Assembly: GCA_027310845.1 (NCBI GenBank)
Contig: DAIDAB010000004.1
Coordinates: 1-24,497 of the forward strand
Source of the DNA: a bacterium
GTDB taxonomy: Archaea > Thermoproteota > Nitrososphaeria > Nitrososphaerales > CADDZS01
Length of the DNA stretch: 24,497 nt
Reading direction: 5' to 3'
The translations under genes were made by a program, and so were the position numbers. Positions 1-7,879 of the stretch are shown here, piece by piece. The stretch's first letter is position 1, and every line of letters begins with the position of its first letter. Under the pieces are notes generated by a model, which saw only the letters and a program-made list of their open reading frames with translations, had not been told where the DNA came from and ran no database searches.

Positions 1-1424
1 ATTTTGGTCGCGCCATTCCTCTTTCTAAAAGTTCCTACCCCAAGTGTCCAGAGTTTTTCCAGTTTGCCGTTCCCCGAGACAGATCCGTTCCCAATCACAA
101 TCCCGTTGGACTCTACGCGCCTCACGACCTCCCAAAGGCCAAGCAAAACTTCAATGTCTTCTTTGCTTGGTTTCGAAACAGACTCTACACTCAATTTGGA
201 GGGCGAGAGCTTGTTAGAATAGTCTGGAGCCTCTTGAACTAGAGCGAGACCCTGCACAAGTTTAAGGTCATATGGATAGTCTGATGGATTAGTGGTTTGA
301 ATGATCCTCATTTTCTTCTTCTGCTTTTCCTTCAGAATTTCAAGTGCCTCAGGTTCGTATCCCGGCGCAAGCACAATTTCAGTGTAGACAGAGTTGTCTT
401 GAACGCCTTCGTTTCTTCCGATAAGCTTCGCAGTTTCCACATCTACATTTCTATTGAGCACGGTCGTGTTTCCAAAGTCGGCCTCGGGGTCGCACTCATG
501 CGCCAATTTGTATGCGTTAGAGAGTGAAGTCGAAAAAGCGAATCCAGAAATCTGGCCGTGTTTCACCGTGGCCGCCGCTGCGTGCTCCTCGAAACCCTCG
601 AGAATCTCGTAGGCGCCCGCGATGTCAAGGTAGTTGTTGTAGGAGCGCACATCACCAAAAAGCTGCTTCCAGTCTGAGAGACCTCCACGAGCACCATTGA
701 CCGAATAGATCATCGCTCTTTGGTCCGGGTTTTCACCGTACTTTGGCGATTCAAATTGCCGTGCAGAAACGAAGTAGGAATCATGGAACTGCTTTTGCGG
801 GTAGAATCTTTTGCTCAACTCGTTGTAAATCGCGGTGTCATATCCTGCGACGATTTCAAAAGCTGCAACAGCCATCCGACGTCTGGTCTCAAGAGAAACT
901 GCGTTCTTTGTATCAAGTTCTAACGAGATCTCATTGTAAAAGCTCGGTGAGGGAACCACGCAGACAGACTCGTAGTTCTTGGCGGATGCTCTCACGATCG
1001 ACGGACCGCCGATGTCAATCATCTCAATGAGATCTTCTTCTTTGGATTCTCTCTGAGCTGTGGCCTCGAAGGCATAGAAATTGCATACCACCATGTCGAT
1101 TGTGGAGATTCCTTTTTCTCCGATCTGTCGCATATGGTCTTGGCTCGACTTGCGGGCGAGGATCCCTGCGAATATTTCGGGTTGTAGCGTCTTCACACGC
1201 CCATCTAGCATTTCGGGAAAGTGACCCACTCTCTCAAGCGGCATCGCATGCAGGCCGGCTTTCTCGATCGCGGCGAGAGTCCCACCAGTCGCAATCAATG
1301 AGACTCTGTGGTCAGCGAGTTTCCTCGCGAAATCTATGAGACCGAACTTGTCAAAAGTGCTCAAGAGCGCAGTTTTGATCTTGAGATCCTCAAGTTCTCC
1401 GCTAGGCTCGCTTTGCTTTTGCAT
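1..1424 (-). CDS. purH: Bifunctional AICAR formyltransferase / IMP cyclohydrolase PurH (3' end cut off by window)
   Basis: Catalyses the last two steps of IMP synthesis in the cytoplasm. The frame opens at the ATG at 1424 and stays open to the window edge, so the last residues are missing. The N-terminal MGS-like cyclohydrolase domain shows SLIATGGTLAAIEKAGL, FPEMLDGRVKTL and IDIGGPSIVRASAKNYESV. The formyltransferase domain follows with YGENPDQ, YNNYLDIAGAYEIL and the catalytic Lys-His pair in VKHGQISG. It is a divergent member: the usual KTLHP reads KTLQP, YGENPHQ reads YGENPDQ, the segment after the Lys-His pair departs from the common KHxxPCG form, and GVGTFRKRNGATK stands where many homologues have GIGxGQxxRVxA. 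All essential landmarks are in one frame, so it looks functional. Its promoter region faces the pduO side. Family assignment is secure; activity with the altered motifs is inference. Confidence 0.93.
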   Translation of the reverse strand, partial: MQKQSEPSGELEDLKIKTALLSTFDKFGLIDFARKLADHRVSLIATGGTLAAIEKAGLHAMPLERVGHFPEMLDGRVKTLQPEIFAGILARKSSQDHMRQIGEKGISTIDMVVCNFYAFEATAQRESKEEDLIEMIDIGGPSIVRASAKNYESVCVVPSPSFYNEISLELDTKNAVSLETRRRMAVAAFEIVAGYDTAIYNELSKRFYPQKQFHDSYFVSARQFESPKYGENPDQRAMIYSVNGARGGLSDWKQLFGDVRSYNNYLDIAGAYEILEGFEEHAAAATVKHGQISGFAFSTSLSNAYKLAHECDPEADFGNTTVLNRNVDVETAKLIGRNEGVQDNSVYTEIVLAPGYEPEALEILKEKQKKKMRIIQTTNPSDYPYDLKLVQGLALVQEAPDYSNKLSPSKLSVESVSKPSKEDIEVLLGLWEVVRRVESNGIVIGNGSVSGNGKLEKLWTLGVGTFRKRNGATK

Positions 1425-1454
1425 TCTCTCTGATCTGGATTCCGACTAGATCAG

Positions 1455-1480
1455 CTATTTATTCCAAAGGATTCCCTTTG
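1455..1480. promoter_or_regulatory. TATA-like box plus inverted repeat upstream of purH, possibly bidirectional
   Basis: On the minus strand AATAAATAG (1463-1455) lies about 35 bp before the purH ATG, a spacing that would give a leader of roughly 9 nt. Read on plus it is TATTTATT, about 32 bp before the TTG at 1491, so it could serve both directions. It is followed at once by the inverted repeat CAAAGG-attc-CCTTTG (1465-1480), placed where a BRE element or an operator would sit. Seen by eye only; no transcription data. Confidence 0.35.
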
Positions 1481-1490
1481 TCATTTACTG

Positions 1491-1634
1491 TTGGAAATAA
1501 ATTTAGATACTGCCAAGCAACAAGGTGCCGTCATCAAAGGAGCAACTGGGATCATAGTCCGGCGAATTCGAACAGAGACATTACTCTATCTTCCAGTGCA
1601 CAAAGCGATCAACAATCCGCTGGATATGTCGTGA
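1491..1634 (+). CDS. Possible 47-residue small protein, unrecognised
   Basis: A TTG-initiated frame of 47 codons fills the gap between purH and the cobalamin adenosyltransferase. The translation looks protein-like: it has no Cys or Trp, a mixed charge pattern, and a segment GATGIIVRRIRTETLLYLPV that could form a beta hairpin. It ends at TGA, 34 bp before the next gene. A TATA-like box about 32 bp upstream of the TTG (shared with purH on the other strand) supports expression. I recognise no family. It may also be non-coding leader sequence; comparison with relatives would decide. Confidence 0.3.
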   Translation: MEINLDTAKQQGAVIKGATGIIVRRIRTETLLYLPVHKAINNPLDMS

Positions 1635-1668
1635 CTAGTTGTAACTAAGAATAAAGAACTGATTACTA

Positions 1669-2346
1669 TTGAAGATCTATACCAGAACTGGAGACAAAGG
1701 TGAGACTAGCCTCTACGGAGGCAAGAGAGTACGGAAGGATAACCTTAGGGTAGAGGCCTATGGCGCAATTGATGAGACAAATGCTTCTCTCGGATTTGCG
1801 CGTGCAGCGATCCACGAAGGGTGCTCTGGATCAAGAGAAGTCCTGAACTATATCGACACTGTGCTGGAACCGGTCCAGAACAAACTCTTCGCCATCGGTG
1901 CTACGCTTTCTGGCTCTGAAGATCAGAACTATTCCGTGAAGGATACAGATATTGAGCTCTTGGAGAATTCAATTGACAAAATGGATGAAGAGGTGCAACC
2001 TGTGAAAGCGTTTATCTTGCCTTTTGGAACTGATCTTTGCGCTAGGCTCCACATTGCTAGAACGATTTCAAGGCGCGCCGAGAGGAGGATAGTTGCACTT
2101 TCAAATGCTGAGGAAATCGATCCGAAAATAATCGCATATACCAACAGGCTTTCAGACTTTCTCTTTACGCTTGCAAGATACGCTAACAAGGCACAGGGTG
2201 TGCCAGACATTCTCTGGAAGAAGGAGCAACGGGAGCCATCTCAACCCCAGCATGTGCAGCAGCAGCTCATGATGAAGATGGATGTCTCTACAACTGAGAC
2301 CAAATCTAACGGCAATGGCAACTCGCACGTAGCTGCACGTCAGTAA
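1669..2346 (+). CDS. pduO: PduO-type ATP:cob(I)alamin adenosyltransferase
   Basis: Transfers the adenosyl group of ATP to cob(I)alamin, giving adenosylcobalamin; soluble, trimeric in characterised relatives. The start is diagnostic: KIYTRTGDKGETSLYGGKRVRK is the N-terminal ATP-binding loop, and residues near 130-145 carry the conserved RTISRRAERRIVAL helix. The TTG at 1669 is chosen because the family begins a residue or two before KIYT. At 225 residues it is longer than the usual 170-190; the excess is a polar, Gln/Asn/Ser-rich tail after about residue 185, probably disordered. It is convergent with the dihydroorotase gene (12 bp between stop codons). A cobalamin-dependent-type radical SAM gene lies 4 kb away, though such enzymes normally use methyl- or hydroxocobalamin. 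Symbol given by family, not by proven orthology. Confidence 0.92.
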   Translation: MKIYTRTGDKGETSLYGGKRVRKDNLRVEAYGAIDETNASLGFARAAIHEGCSGSREVLNYIDTVLEPVQNKLFAIGATLSGSEDQNYSVKDTDIELLENSIDKMDEEVQPVKAFILPFGTDLCARLHIARTISRRAERRIVALSNAEEIDPKIIAYTNRLSDFLFTLARYANKAQGVPDILWKKEQREPSQPQHVQQQLMMKMDVSTTETKSNGNGNSHVAARQ

Positions 2347-2358
2347 GAAACCCCGGCA

Positions 2359-3765
2359 TTACTTCGCAAGAGTTGGCTTCACAAACTCGCCGTACCCCTT
2401 CGCACCAACAACTACATCATAATCCTCCATGATCGGGCTTCCTCGAAGGAAGACCGTCTGTGGGGAACCTCTGACTTCTAGCCCATCCCATGGAGTCCAT
2501 CCGGTTTTACTGTATGCCTTTTCATTGGAAATTCTGTATCTGGCATTCATGTCCAGAATCACAAGATCTGCATCCGCGCCAACCTCGATCGCCCCCTTCC
2601 TTGGAAAGAACTGAGCGTGCTTCGCAGGGTTCTCACAGGCAAGTTTCACAAAAGTCTCTAGGTTCAACTTTCCTTTGTTGATCGCGTCGAGAAAGAGCCG
2701 CAAATAATCCTGTACAACCGGCGTTCCCTTTGGCGAGGAGAAAAAGTCGGCCTTGCCTTTTTCTAATTCTTCCGTTGTGTGTGGAGCGTGATCGGTTGCA
2801 ATAATGTCAACTGTTCCATCCTTCAAGAATTCGTAGATAGAGTCCTGCTCCTCGCCCTTCTGATAGATTCCATGGCTGAAAGGACCAAGCCTCTCGTTGT
2901 CCTCCCTTGATAGAAAGAGAGCAAAGGGGTTTATCTCGGTAGTGAACCTGTACCCTCCATGTTTTAGGGTGCGACTGAGTTCAAGCTGAGGTCTCCAACA
3001 CACGTGGGCTAGTCGCAGTTTCGCATTACACGAGTTGGCAATCATGACTAAAACAGCGCTTGAAGCCGTTAGTGTGAGGCTATCCTTGTATGAGTAGCAA
3101 TCGAGGTAGGCATTGATATCATGTCTTCCTCCCTTCTCTAAAATCTCCTCTTCTGCTTCCTTCCAGATTTCGGGTTCTAGAGGGTGCACGACGCATGGCA
3201 ATTCGGTCTTTGCTATCTCTTCAAAGGTTCGCATAATTTGTCCATAATCAACAATCGAGGTTTCCGGAAGATATGGATAGACTGGCTTTGCACTCTTCGG
3301 CACAACCATGAAAAACTTGAAGCCAACTGCGCCAAGCTCAGCGATACGCGGGATTTCCTCCAATTTTGTGGGAAGTGCCCAATGATTGAAATCGACCACT
3401 GCCTTTGACTTGCAGTCATTCATCTTGGATAGGAAGTTCAATGCGGTGTTAGGAAGGGGATTGAGGTTAGGCATGTCAACAATGGTTGTCACTCCTCCGG
3501 CAGCAGCAGCTTTGGTTGCGGTGAGAAAATCTTCCTTGTATGTGAAACCAGGATCCCGCGAGTGGACGTGAAGGTCGATGAGCCCTGGGATCAGGAACCT
3601 ATTTTCCGCATCAATTATACGTGAAGCGCCTTCGTGAGCTGACTTGGAGATTTCAAGAATCTTTCCATCCAAGATAGAGACCGATGTTTCGGCGAAGGTC
3701 CCACGATGCCAGACCTTGGCGCTCCTTATGGCGAGATCTGCTGATTTTTGTTGTGAGCTGCTCAG
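2359..3765 (-). CDS. pyrC: Dihydroorotase-like amidohydrolase (start codon uncertain)
   Basis: A cyclic amidohydrolase of the class I dihydroorotase/allantoinase group; dihydroorotase would form dihydroorotate from carbamoyl-aspartate in pyrimidine synthesis. Motifs in order (numbered from the start used here): DLHVHSRDPG with metal ligands His66 and His68, the Lys150 candidate for carboxylation in GFKFF, His194 (VVHPLEPE), His254 (LRLAHVC) and Asp325 in TDHAPHTTEE. The expected N-terminal beta-sandwich strands (ADLAIRSAKVWHRG) lie upstream of the first TTG at 3672, and no ATG, GTG or TTG occurs between the upstream stop near 3859 and that TTG. I place the start at a CTG (3765), giving SSSQQKSADLAIRS and about 468 residues. 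The usual EVTPHH-type motif is replaced by TTEINPFALFLS, so another amide substrate is possible. Confidence 0.82.
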   Translation of the reverse strand: MSSSQQKSADLAIRSAKVWHRGTFAETSVSILDGKILEISKSAHEGASRIIDAENRFLIPGLIDLHVHSRDPGFTYKEDFLTATKAAAAGGVTTIVDMPNLNPLPNTALNFLSKMNDCKSKAVVDFNHWALPTKLEEIPRIAELGAVGFKFFMVVPKSAKPVYPYLPETSIVDYGQIMRTFEEIAKTELPCVVHPLEPEIWKEAEEEILEKGGRHDINAYLDCYSYKDSLTLTASSAVLVMIANSCNAKLRLAHVCWRPQLELSRTLKHGGYRFTTEINPFALFLSREDNERLGPFSHGIYQKGEEQDSIYEFLKDGTVDIIATDHAPHTTEELEKGKADFFSSPKGTPVVQDYLRLFLDAINKGKLNLETFVKLACENPAKHAQFFPRKGAIEVGADADLVILDMNARYRISNEKAYSKTGWTPWDGLEVRGSPQTVFLRGSPIMEDYDVVVGAKGYGEFVKPTLAK

Positions 3766-3858
3766 CTTCCCACTCGTTCCTGAATGCCGAATAACAGATT
3801 GCTCTTTTAGACTTTGCCTGCGAAGGAGACTTACAAAAACATCAATGAATCGAGATGC

Positions 3859-3867
3859 TCATATAAC
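3859..3867. promoter_or_regulatory. Near-palindromic TATA box between two divergent genes
   Basis: The sequence TCATATAAC (plus) / GTTATATGA (minus) is a good archaeal TATA element in both directions. On minus it predicts a transcript start near 3837, ahead of the dihydroorotase gene. On plus it predicts a start near 3889, about 33 bp before the TTG of the hypothetical gene at 3922. Eye inspection only. Confidence 0.4.
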
Positions 3868-3921
3868 TGCTCTCATTTGTAGCAAGGTTGAACGCACTCA
3901 TAGGGATTTGGAACACTGAAG

Positions 3922-4356
3922 TTGAAGGTTCAATCTGGACTTACGCTGGAAGAATTTCTGTCTCCAAAATTAGGCGGAAGCACGCTCACTGTGAGGAAGG
4001 TCTCAAAAGATGAACTGTACGCAGAGTCGGACGGGGTAATCCAGATCAACGTGAAAATTGACAGGAAAGCGAAAAAGCTGACTGAAGAGCTCTACTCTCC
4101 TAAATGGGGACGAAAGATCACAGTACAGCAGATAGACGGCGACGAATTCCTAGAATTGCATGCCGCGGAAGAGCTAGAGAAAGAAAACTTTGAAGAGATA
4201 GCTGAAGATGTGTTGCTGGCGCTTGATTTGATAAGATCCTGGGCCACAGCAAACAAGTTTGCAGTTGTTGATCAAGAGATCGAGCCTCCGAGTTTCGAGG
4301 AGATGGAACAAAAACCTGCGTCGAAGAACAGAAGCTCGAAAGCTTCAAGAGAGTAG
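3922..4356 (+). CDS. Acidic hypothetical protein, 144 residues
   Basis: Not recognised. Residues 1-85 look like a small alpha/beta or all-beta fold with alternating strands (GSTLTVRKVSKDELYAES, VIQINVKIDRKAKK, WGRKITVQQIDGDEFLEL). Residues 86-118 form an acidic amphipathic helix (EELEKENFEEIAEDVLLALD), and the tail from about 125 is Lys/Ser-rich and probably disordered. No signal peptide, membrane segment or Cys-based metal site is visible. It starts with TTG; the only other in-frame candidate is a CTG two codons upstream, after the TAG at 3901. It is followed 45 bp later by the RNase Z-like gene on the same strand and may be co-transcribed with it. The frame is well filled and its composition resembles its neighbours, so it is very likely a real gene. 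Confidence 0.75.
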   Translation: MKVQSGLTLEEFLSPKLGGSTLTVRKVSKDELYAESDGVIQINVKIDRKAKKLTEELYSPKWGRKITVQQIDGDEFLELHAAEELEKENFEEIAEDVLLALDLIRSWATANKFAVVDQEIEPPSFEEMEQKPASKNRSSKASRE

Positions 4357-4401
4357 GTGTCTCTCGTTTATGCGTCTTTTAGATCAAGCTGATGTGAGCA
4401 T

Positions 4402-5169
4402 TTGACATCTGTGAAATTCTTTGGAACGTCTGCCGCAGATCCGAGCAATAACAGAGGATTTGCTTGTATTGGTCTTGTCAATGGAGATGAAAATGACGTC
4501 ACACTTCTTGATTGCGGTGATGGATCTATCAGGAAACTGCTTGAGAACAATGTTGACGTTCTCTCAATTTCGAACATCTTGATTACGCATTACCACTCGG
4601 ATCATCTCAGTGGCCTGACTCAGATTGTGGAAACGATGGGCATCAAAAGAAGAACTTCTGTGTTGGGCTTGTACGGACCAGGGGGTCTTCACGAATATTT
4701 CTCCCTCATTCAGAAAACAACTAACGTAGCTGCGAACAGGAAATTCGAGATCAAAATAAACGAGATCAGCGCGGGCGAGAAGATCCAGATCGGGAATTAT
4801 TCAGTTTCTTCATTCTTGATGCAACATACAGTTCCATGCCTCGGGTACAGATTCGGAGGAAGAGATATTTCTCTTGCCTATACTGGGGACACCGAGCCGT
4901 GTGAAGGCTCGCTTGATCTAGCGAAAAATGTCGGACTATTGATTCACGAAGCTACTTTCCTAGAAAAGGATGTGGACAAGGCGCGACAAAGCAAACACTC
5001 AACCCCGAGAGAAGCCGCAAGGACTGCTAGAGATGCTTCAGCAAAGAAATTGATCTTGACTCATGTAAACGAGCAATGCGAAACGGAAGCGGAAATGCTG
5101 GCGGAGGCACATGGAATCCACAGTAACGTTTCAGTTGCGTACGACGGTTTGGAAGTGGATCTCTCTTAA
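4402..5169 (+). CDS. RNase Z-like metallo-beta-lactamase-fold hydrolase
   Basis: Probably the endonuclease that removes 3' trailers of tRNA precursors. The zinc-site motifs are all present: ITHYHSDHLSG (His63, His65, Asp67, His68), His142 in MQHTVPCLGYRF, Asp163 in YTGDTEPC, the HEATF signature at 182-186, KHST at 198-201 and His221 in LILTHVNEQ. HEAT and KHST separate RNase Z-type proteins from other members of the fold. HxHSDH replaces the common HxHGDH, and no long exosite arm is evident at 255 residues, shorter than the roughly 300 of many RNase Z. The TTG start is the first codon before the strand VKFFGTSAADPSNNRG; a CTTTTAGAT box about 26 bp upstream would give a leaderless message. A tRNA gene without encoded CCA follows directly. 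Another phosphodiesterase role cannot be excluded. Confidence 0.83.
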   Translation: MTSVKFFGTSAADPSNNRGFACIGLVNGDENDVTLLDCGDGSIRKLLENNVDVLSISNILITHYHSDHLSGLTQIVETMGIKRRTSVLGLYGPGGLHEYFSLIQKTTNVAANRKFEIKINEISAGEKIQIGNYSVSSFLMQHTVPCLGYRFGGRDISLAYTGDTEPCEGSLDLAKNVGLLIHEATFLEKDVDKARQSKHSTPREAARTARDASAKKLILTHVNEQCETEAEMLAEAHGIHSNVSVAYDGLEVDLS

Positions 5170-5234
5170 GGCTTAAAAACTGAAACAATGGTTTGCAAGT
5201 CGGTCACATCGCATTATTCGGCTTACTTTCTTCT

Positions 5235-5309
5235 GGGGTTGTGGTGTAGCTTGGTTAGCATTCCACCCTTGGGCGGTGGAGGTCTCAGGTTCGAATCCTG
5301 ACAACCCCA
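5235..5309 (+). tRNA. tRNA-Pro (anticodon UGG)
   Basis: A full cloverleaf can be drawn. Acceptor GGGGTTG (5235-5241) pairs with CAACCCC (5302-5308), with A5309 as discriminator. D arm GTGT/GCAT encloses AGCTTGGTTA. Anticodon stem CCACC/GGTGG encloses loop CTTGGGC, with anticodon TGG preceded by T33 and followed by G37. T arm TCAGG/CCTGA encloses TTCGAAT. There is no intron and no encoded CCA, so the tail must be added after processing. The gene lies 65 bp after the RNase Z-like gene. A degraded transposase begins about 30 bp downstream. Confidence 0.97.
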
Positions 5310-5339
5310 TTCGTCGTTTGAATCATGAGCGCACTAGCA

Positions 5340-5797
5340 ATGATAAAGGTGTGCTTTGGCGATGACGCTTTCAGCTATGATAGCTCATCTGAAAATTGTT
5401 CCATTCTAGCCAGAATTTCCCACGGAGTCAGTTCATTTGTATCCTGAATCATCTCTTGCATGTGTAGCGGCTCAAGAGTATGTCGCCGAGGATGACCAAC
5501 AGCAGGCCGGTCACAATCCTGCCATGGGAAGAATATTGCACAATGACAGAAGAGAAGAGCGCCTTAGTTCCAACCGGGGAATGCACTCCGATAAATCATT
5601 CTGTAAGAGAGCAGCTTTCCTATTACAAGAGATGGAAGAGAAAGCACTCCTATGGAATGAAACTGGCTGAATCTGCCTTCTCCTCCTTTAAGAGAACCTT
5701 CGGCGGATCAATCAAATCTATCAAATGGAAGAACATGGAAAACGAACTCCTCTTGAAAACGTCCAAATACAACGCGTTCATGCGGATGAATCCCTGA
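5340..5797 (+). pseudogene. Decayed IS5-like transposase remnant beside tRNA-Pro
   Basis: Two frames together resemble the second half of the intact transposase at 13861-14778. The first (5340-5447) gives KVCFGDDAFSYDSSSENCSIL, matching the second catalytic Asp region IYGDTSYDARRNFNLL. The second (5480-5797) ends with LAESAFSSFKRTFGGSIKSI and a tail KTSKYNAFMRMN, matching MAEIVFSSFKRVLGEAIRS and LYNKFISV, which includes the catalytic Glu. The part between is in changed frames, and the first half, including the first catalytic Asp, is missing. It is therefore a non-functional relic. Its sequence differs a lot from the intact copy, so it comes from an older or different element rather than a recent copy. 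Confidence 0.72.
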
Positions 5798-6196
5798 AAG
5801 TGTGCGAACATCTTGGCGCAGAATGCTCATTCATTCAGTGTTAAACAGAGCAATTAGACTCATATTATTAGGCGGTGATTGATGGATTCTAGAATAGATT
5901 TGTCACGGGAGCTGTTCCTTATGCCGAGCAGTGAGCAATCTCATAAGTAGAGGATAAGCAATGGCTTTGGAGAGCTAGATACAGTAATTGCATTGAAACA
6001 AGCAGAAGCTACAATTCCTCAATTGAAACAATTAAAGCAATATATGATGTCCAAACAGAATGGCTTTCAATACAATTCTTGTTTTGCTCCCTAGCTTTAT
6101 ATTTTCTCCCCCCTCTCTCGTGTTTCACCGCCGCGCGCATACACGTCCTTAAGGCATAACGATCCACAAAGAAATATCCAATTACTCAAAGTGACC
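5798..6196. other. Intergenic stretch without a recognisable gene
   Basis: About 400 bp between the transposase relic and the stop of the radical SAM gene. It contains several short AT-rich tracts, two copies of ATTGAAACA 30 bp apart (5992-6000 and 6022-6030) and a C/T-rich run near 6108-6120. No frame has convincing protein character and I see no tRNA-like fold. It may be the rest of the decayed element. Confidence 0.5.
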
Positions 6197-7879
6197 CTAG
6201 ACGGCCGGGATCTGAGGGGCTTGCGGCTTCTTCCGATCTAGCCCGTAGGTCGCGGCCCTTTCCAAATTCAGGCCCCTCTTTCTGCAGATTGAAGAAACGA
6301 CGCGGAGCATCGCCTTTCCGCCGAGACCTATCAGAGCTCCAGTGCCGAGCTTTGAAATAATGCTGGGGTCCCTGCCGCTTCTTCCTCTAGCGAATGCGTC
6401 TCTACTTGCAAGTTTTGCTAGATGGCGGTAGGATGCATAATAGACTGCGAGTTGAGATTCATCTAGTGTTACTGATGCAAACTCCCTGTTCTTTGTGAGT
6501 CCTAGAGGTACGTTTTGCATCGGAGTGATTGTGAATTCAAATGGCCTCCCGTCGACCTCGGAGTCGCTCATTTGGTTGATCAAAGCTACTGTCTCCCAAT
6601 TATCTTCTGGAGTCTCACTTGCCTGTCCAACTTGAATAGTGAACGCTGGCCTCCAGTAGTACTTGTTCATCACATATGTACCCTGCCAGACAATCTCCTG
6701 CCACGAACCGTCAGGTCCTATCTTAAGTGGAAGAGTCTTGTTCGGCATGTGAATTCTTGCTAATCGGTCACTGCCAGTCTCGACCCCGACCTGGAGTCCT
6801 ATCCAGTTGTTTGGCCCCGCTTTGATTATTTCTGATATCCTCTTCAAAAGTTCTGGATACGCCGCAGGAATGGAAATCCTCCCATGTGTCGGGTTGGAGT
6901 GCAGGATTCCCTTTGTCTGCATCACATATGTCATGAGCTCTTCAATCGCTTCAGCGTTTGGAACGAAATTCCTCCCATGATTGAACGCGAAAATCTCATC
7001 GCTGTGAAGCCAAGCATGATTAATCCCTGCTCTAACGTTGACCTCAAGTTCCTTTCTGACTTTTTCTGGAGGATAGTATCTGAGGGGCCTGAGTGTCACC
7101 TCACAAAAATCGCATCCAATTCCACATCCTCGCATGACTTCAACCATGCCTTTGACCGTTGGATTGACAATCTCAGGAATGTCTTCCAGCTTTGGAAATT
7201 GTCTTGAGAATTGGTAGCGGGATACAAATTTCGGGTTTCCAACGAATTGCTTGTGGAAACTAGCATCGAAGGTCTGGAAGCCTCTGTAGAATTCGTTTTT
7301 CTGCGAGGAATCTTGAGTTAGATATCTGAACAAATCGCAAATGATGTCGTCTGTTTCGCCTTGAAAAGCGTAGTCGATGTTTAATGTATCCAGTTCTTCA
7401 GGCCGAATTGTGAGTTCCCACACACCAGGTCCTCCTACAACGAGCTTCGCTTTCTTCCCTGCCCTGATTCTGTTGATCTTACGCATTAAGGCATTGAACT
7501 CTTCGTGAACATAAGCAGGGGCATCGGTCTGGAAGAAGACAGAGTAGGACATTGTCAGCGGAGCCAGTCCTAGCGGGTCCATCGTTGTAACGCCGATAAG
7601 TTCGGTATCCGCATCCACGAATTCCTCGATATGGTCTTCATGCGCCACGACAATCTCATCAGAGCTATACTCTCGAAGAAGCGAGGCTTCCACTTTTCTC
7701 AGAGCATAGGGCGCAAACTTGGCTCTCCCATTTTCCTGTGGGGGTGGACGTCCTTTAAGATACTTGTAAACTCTGTTTGGAAGTCCGCTTGTAGGAGCGC
7801 TTGGCAGGAAATCGAGAAGTGGGAAATTCCGATAATCATGGGAAAGGGTAGTATCAGAGACTAGCACATACTTGGCCAT
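6197..7879 (-). CDS. Radical SAM protein with N-terminal cobalamin-binding-type domain
   Basis: The 560-residue protein has the layout of B12-dependent radical SAM enzymes. Residues 1-190 form a Rossmann-like region with LIGVTTMDPLGLAP, KLVVGGPGVWEL and AFQGETDD. The radical SAM core begins with the [4Fe-4S] ligands Cys252, Cys256 and Cys259 in RGCGIGCDFCEV. Later core strands include HAWLHSDEIFAF, NPTHGRISIPA and WIGLQVGVETGSDRL. No DxHxxG cobalamin motif is obvious, so B12 may bind base-off or not at all. The substrate is unknown. Archaeal families with this architecture include lipid-modifying enzymes such as the GDGT ring synthases (Grs), plausible in a crenarchaeol-making lineage, but I cannot show orthology. 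The ATG at 7879 follows AAGGTAAGGATCAAC, a weak ribosome-binding site. It is monocistronic, with gene-poor DNA on both sides. Confidence 0.85.
   Translation of the reverse strand: MAKYVLVSDTTLSHDYRNFPLLDFLPSAPTSGLPNRVYKYLKGRPPPQENGRAKFAPYALRKVEASLLREYSSDEIVVAHEDHIEEFVDADTELIGVTTMDPLGLAPLTMSYSVFFQTDAPAYVHEEFNALMRKINRIRAGKKAKLVVGGPGVWELTIRPEELDTLNIDYAFQGETDDIICDLFRYLTQDSSQKNEFYRGFQTFDASFHKQFVGNPKFVSRYQFSRQFPKLEDIPEIVNPTVKGMVEVMRGCGIGCDFCEVTLRPLRYYPPEKVRKELEVNVRAGINHAWLHSDEIFAFNHGRNFVPNAEAIEELMTYVMQTKGILHSNPTHGRISIPAAYPELLKRISEIIKAGPNNWIGLQVGVETGSDRLARIHMPNKTLPLKIGPDGSWQEIVWQGTYVMNKYYWRPAFTIQVGQASETPEDNWETVALINQMSDSEVDGRPFEFTITPMQNVPLGLTKNREFASVTLDESQLAVYYASYRHLAKLASRDAFARGRSGRDPSIISKLGTGALIGLGGKAMLRVVSSICRKRGLNLERAATYGLDRKKPQAPQIPAV

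Noticed and set aside
5992..6030. Two copies of ATTGAAACA 30 bp apart, resembling the 3' end of some archaeal CRISPR repeats
   Set aside because: Only nine bases are shared, no full repeat of 24 bp or more and no third unit, so it is not an array.
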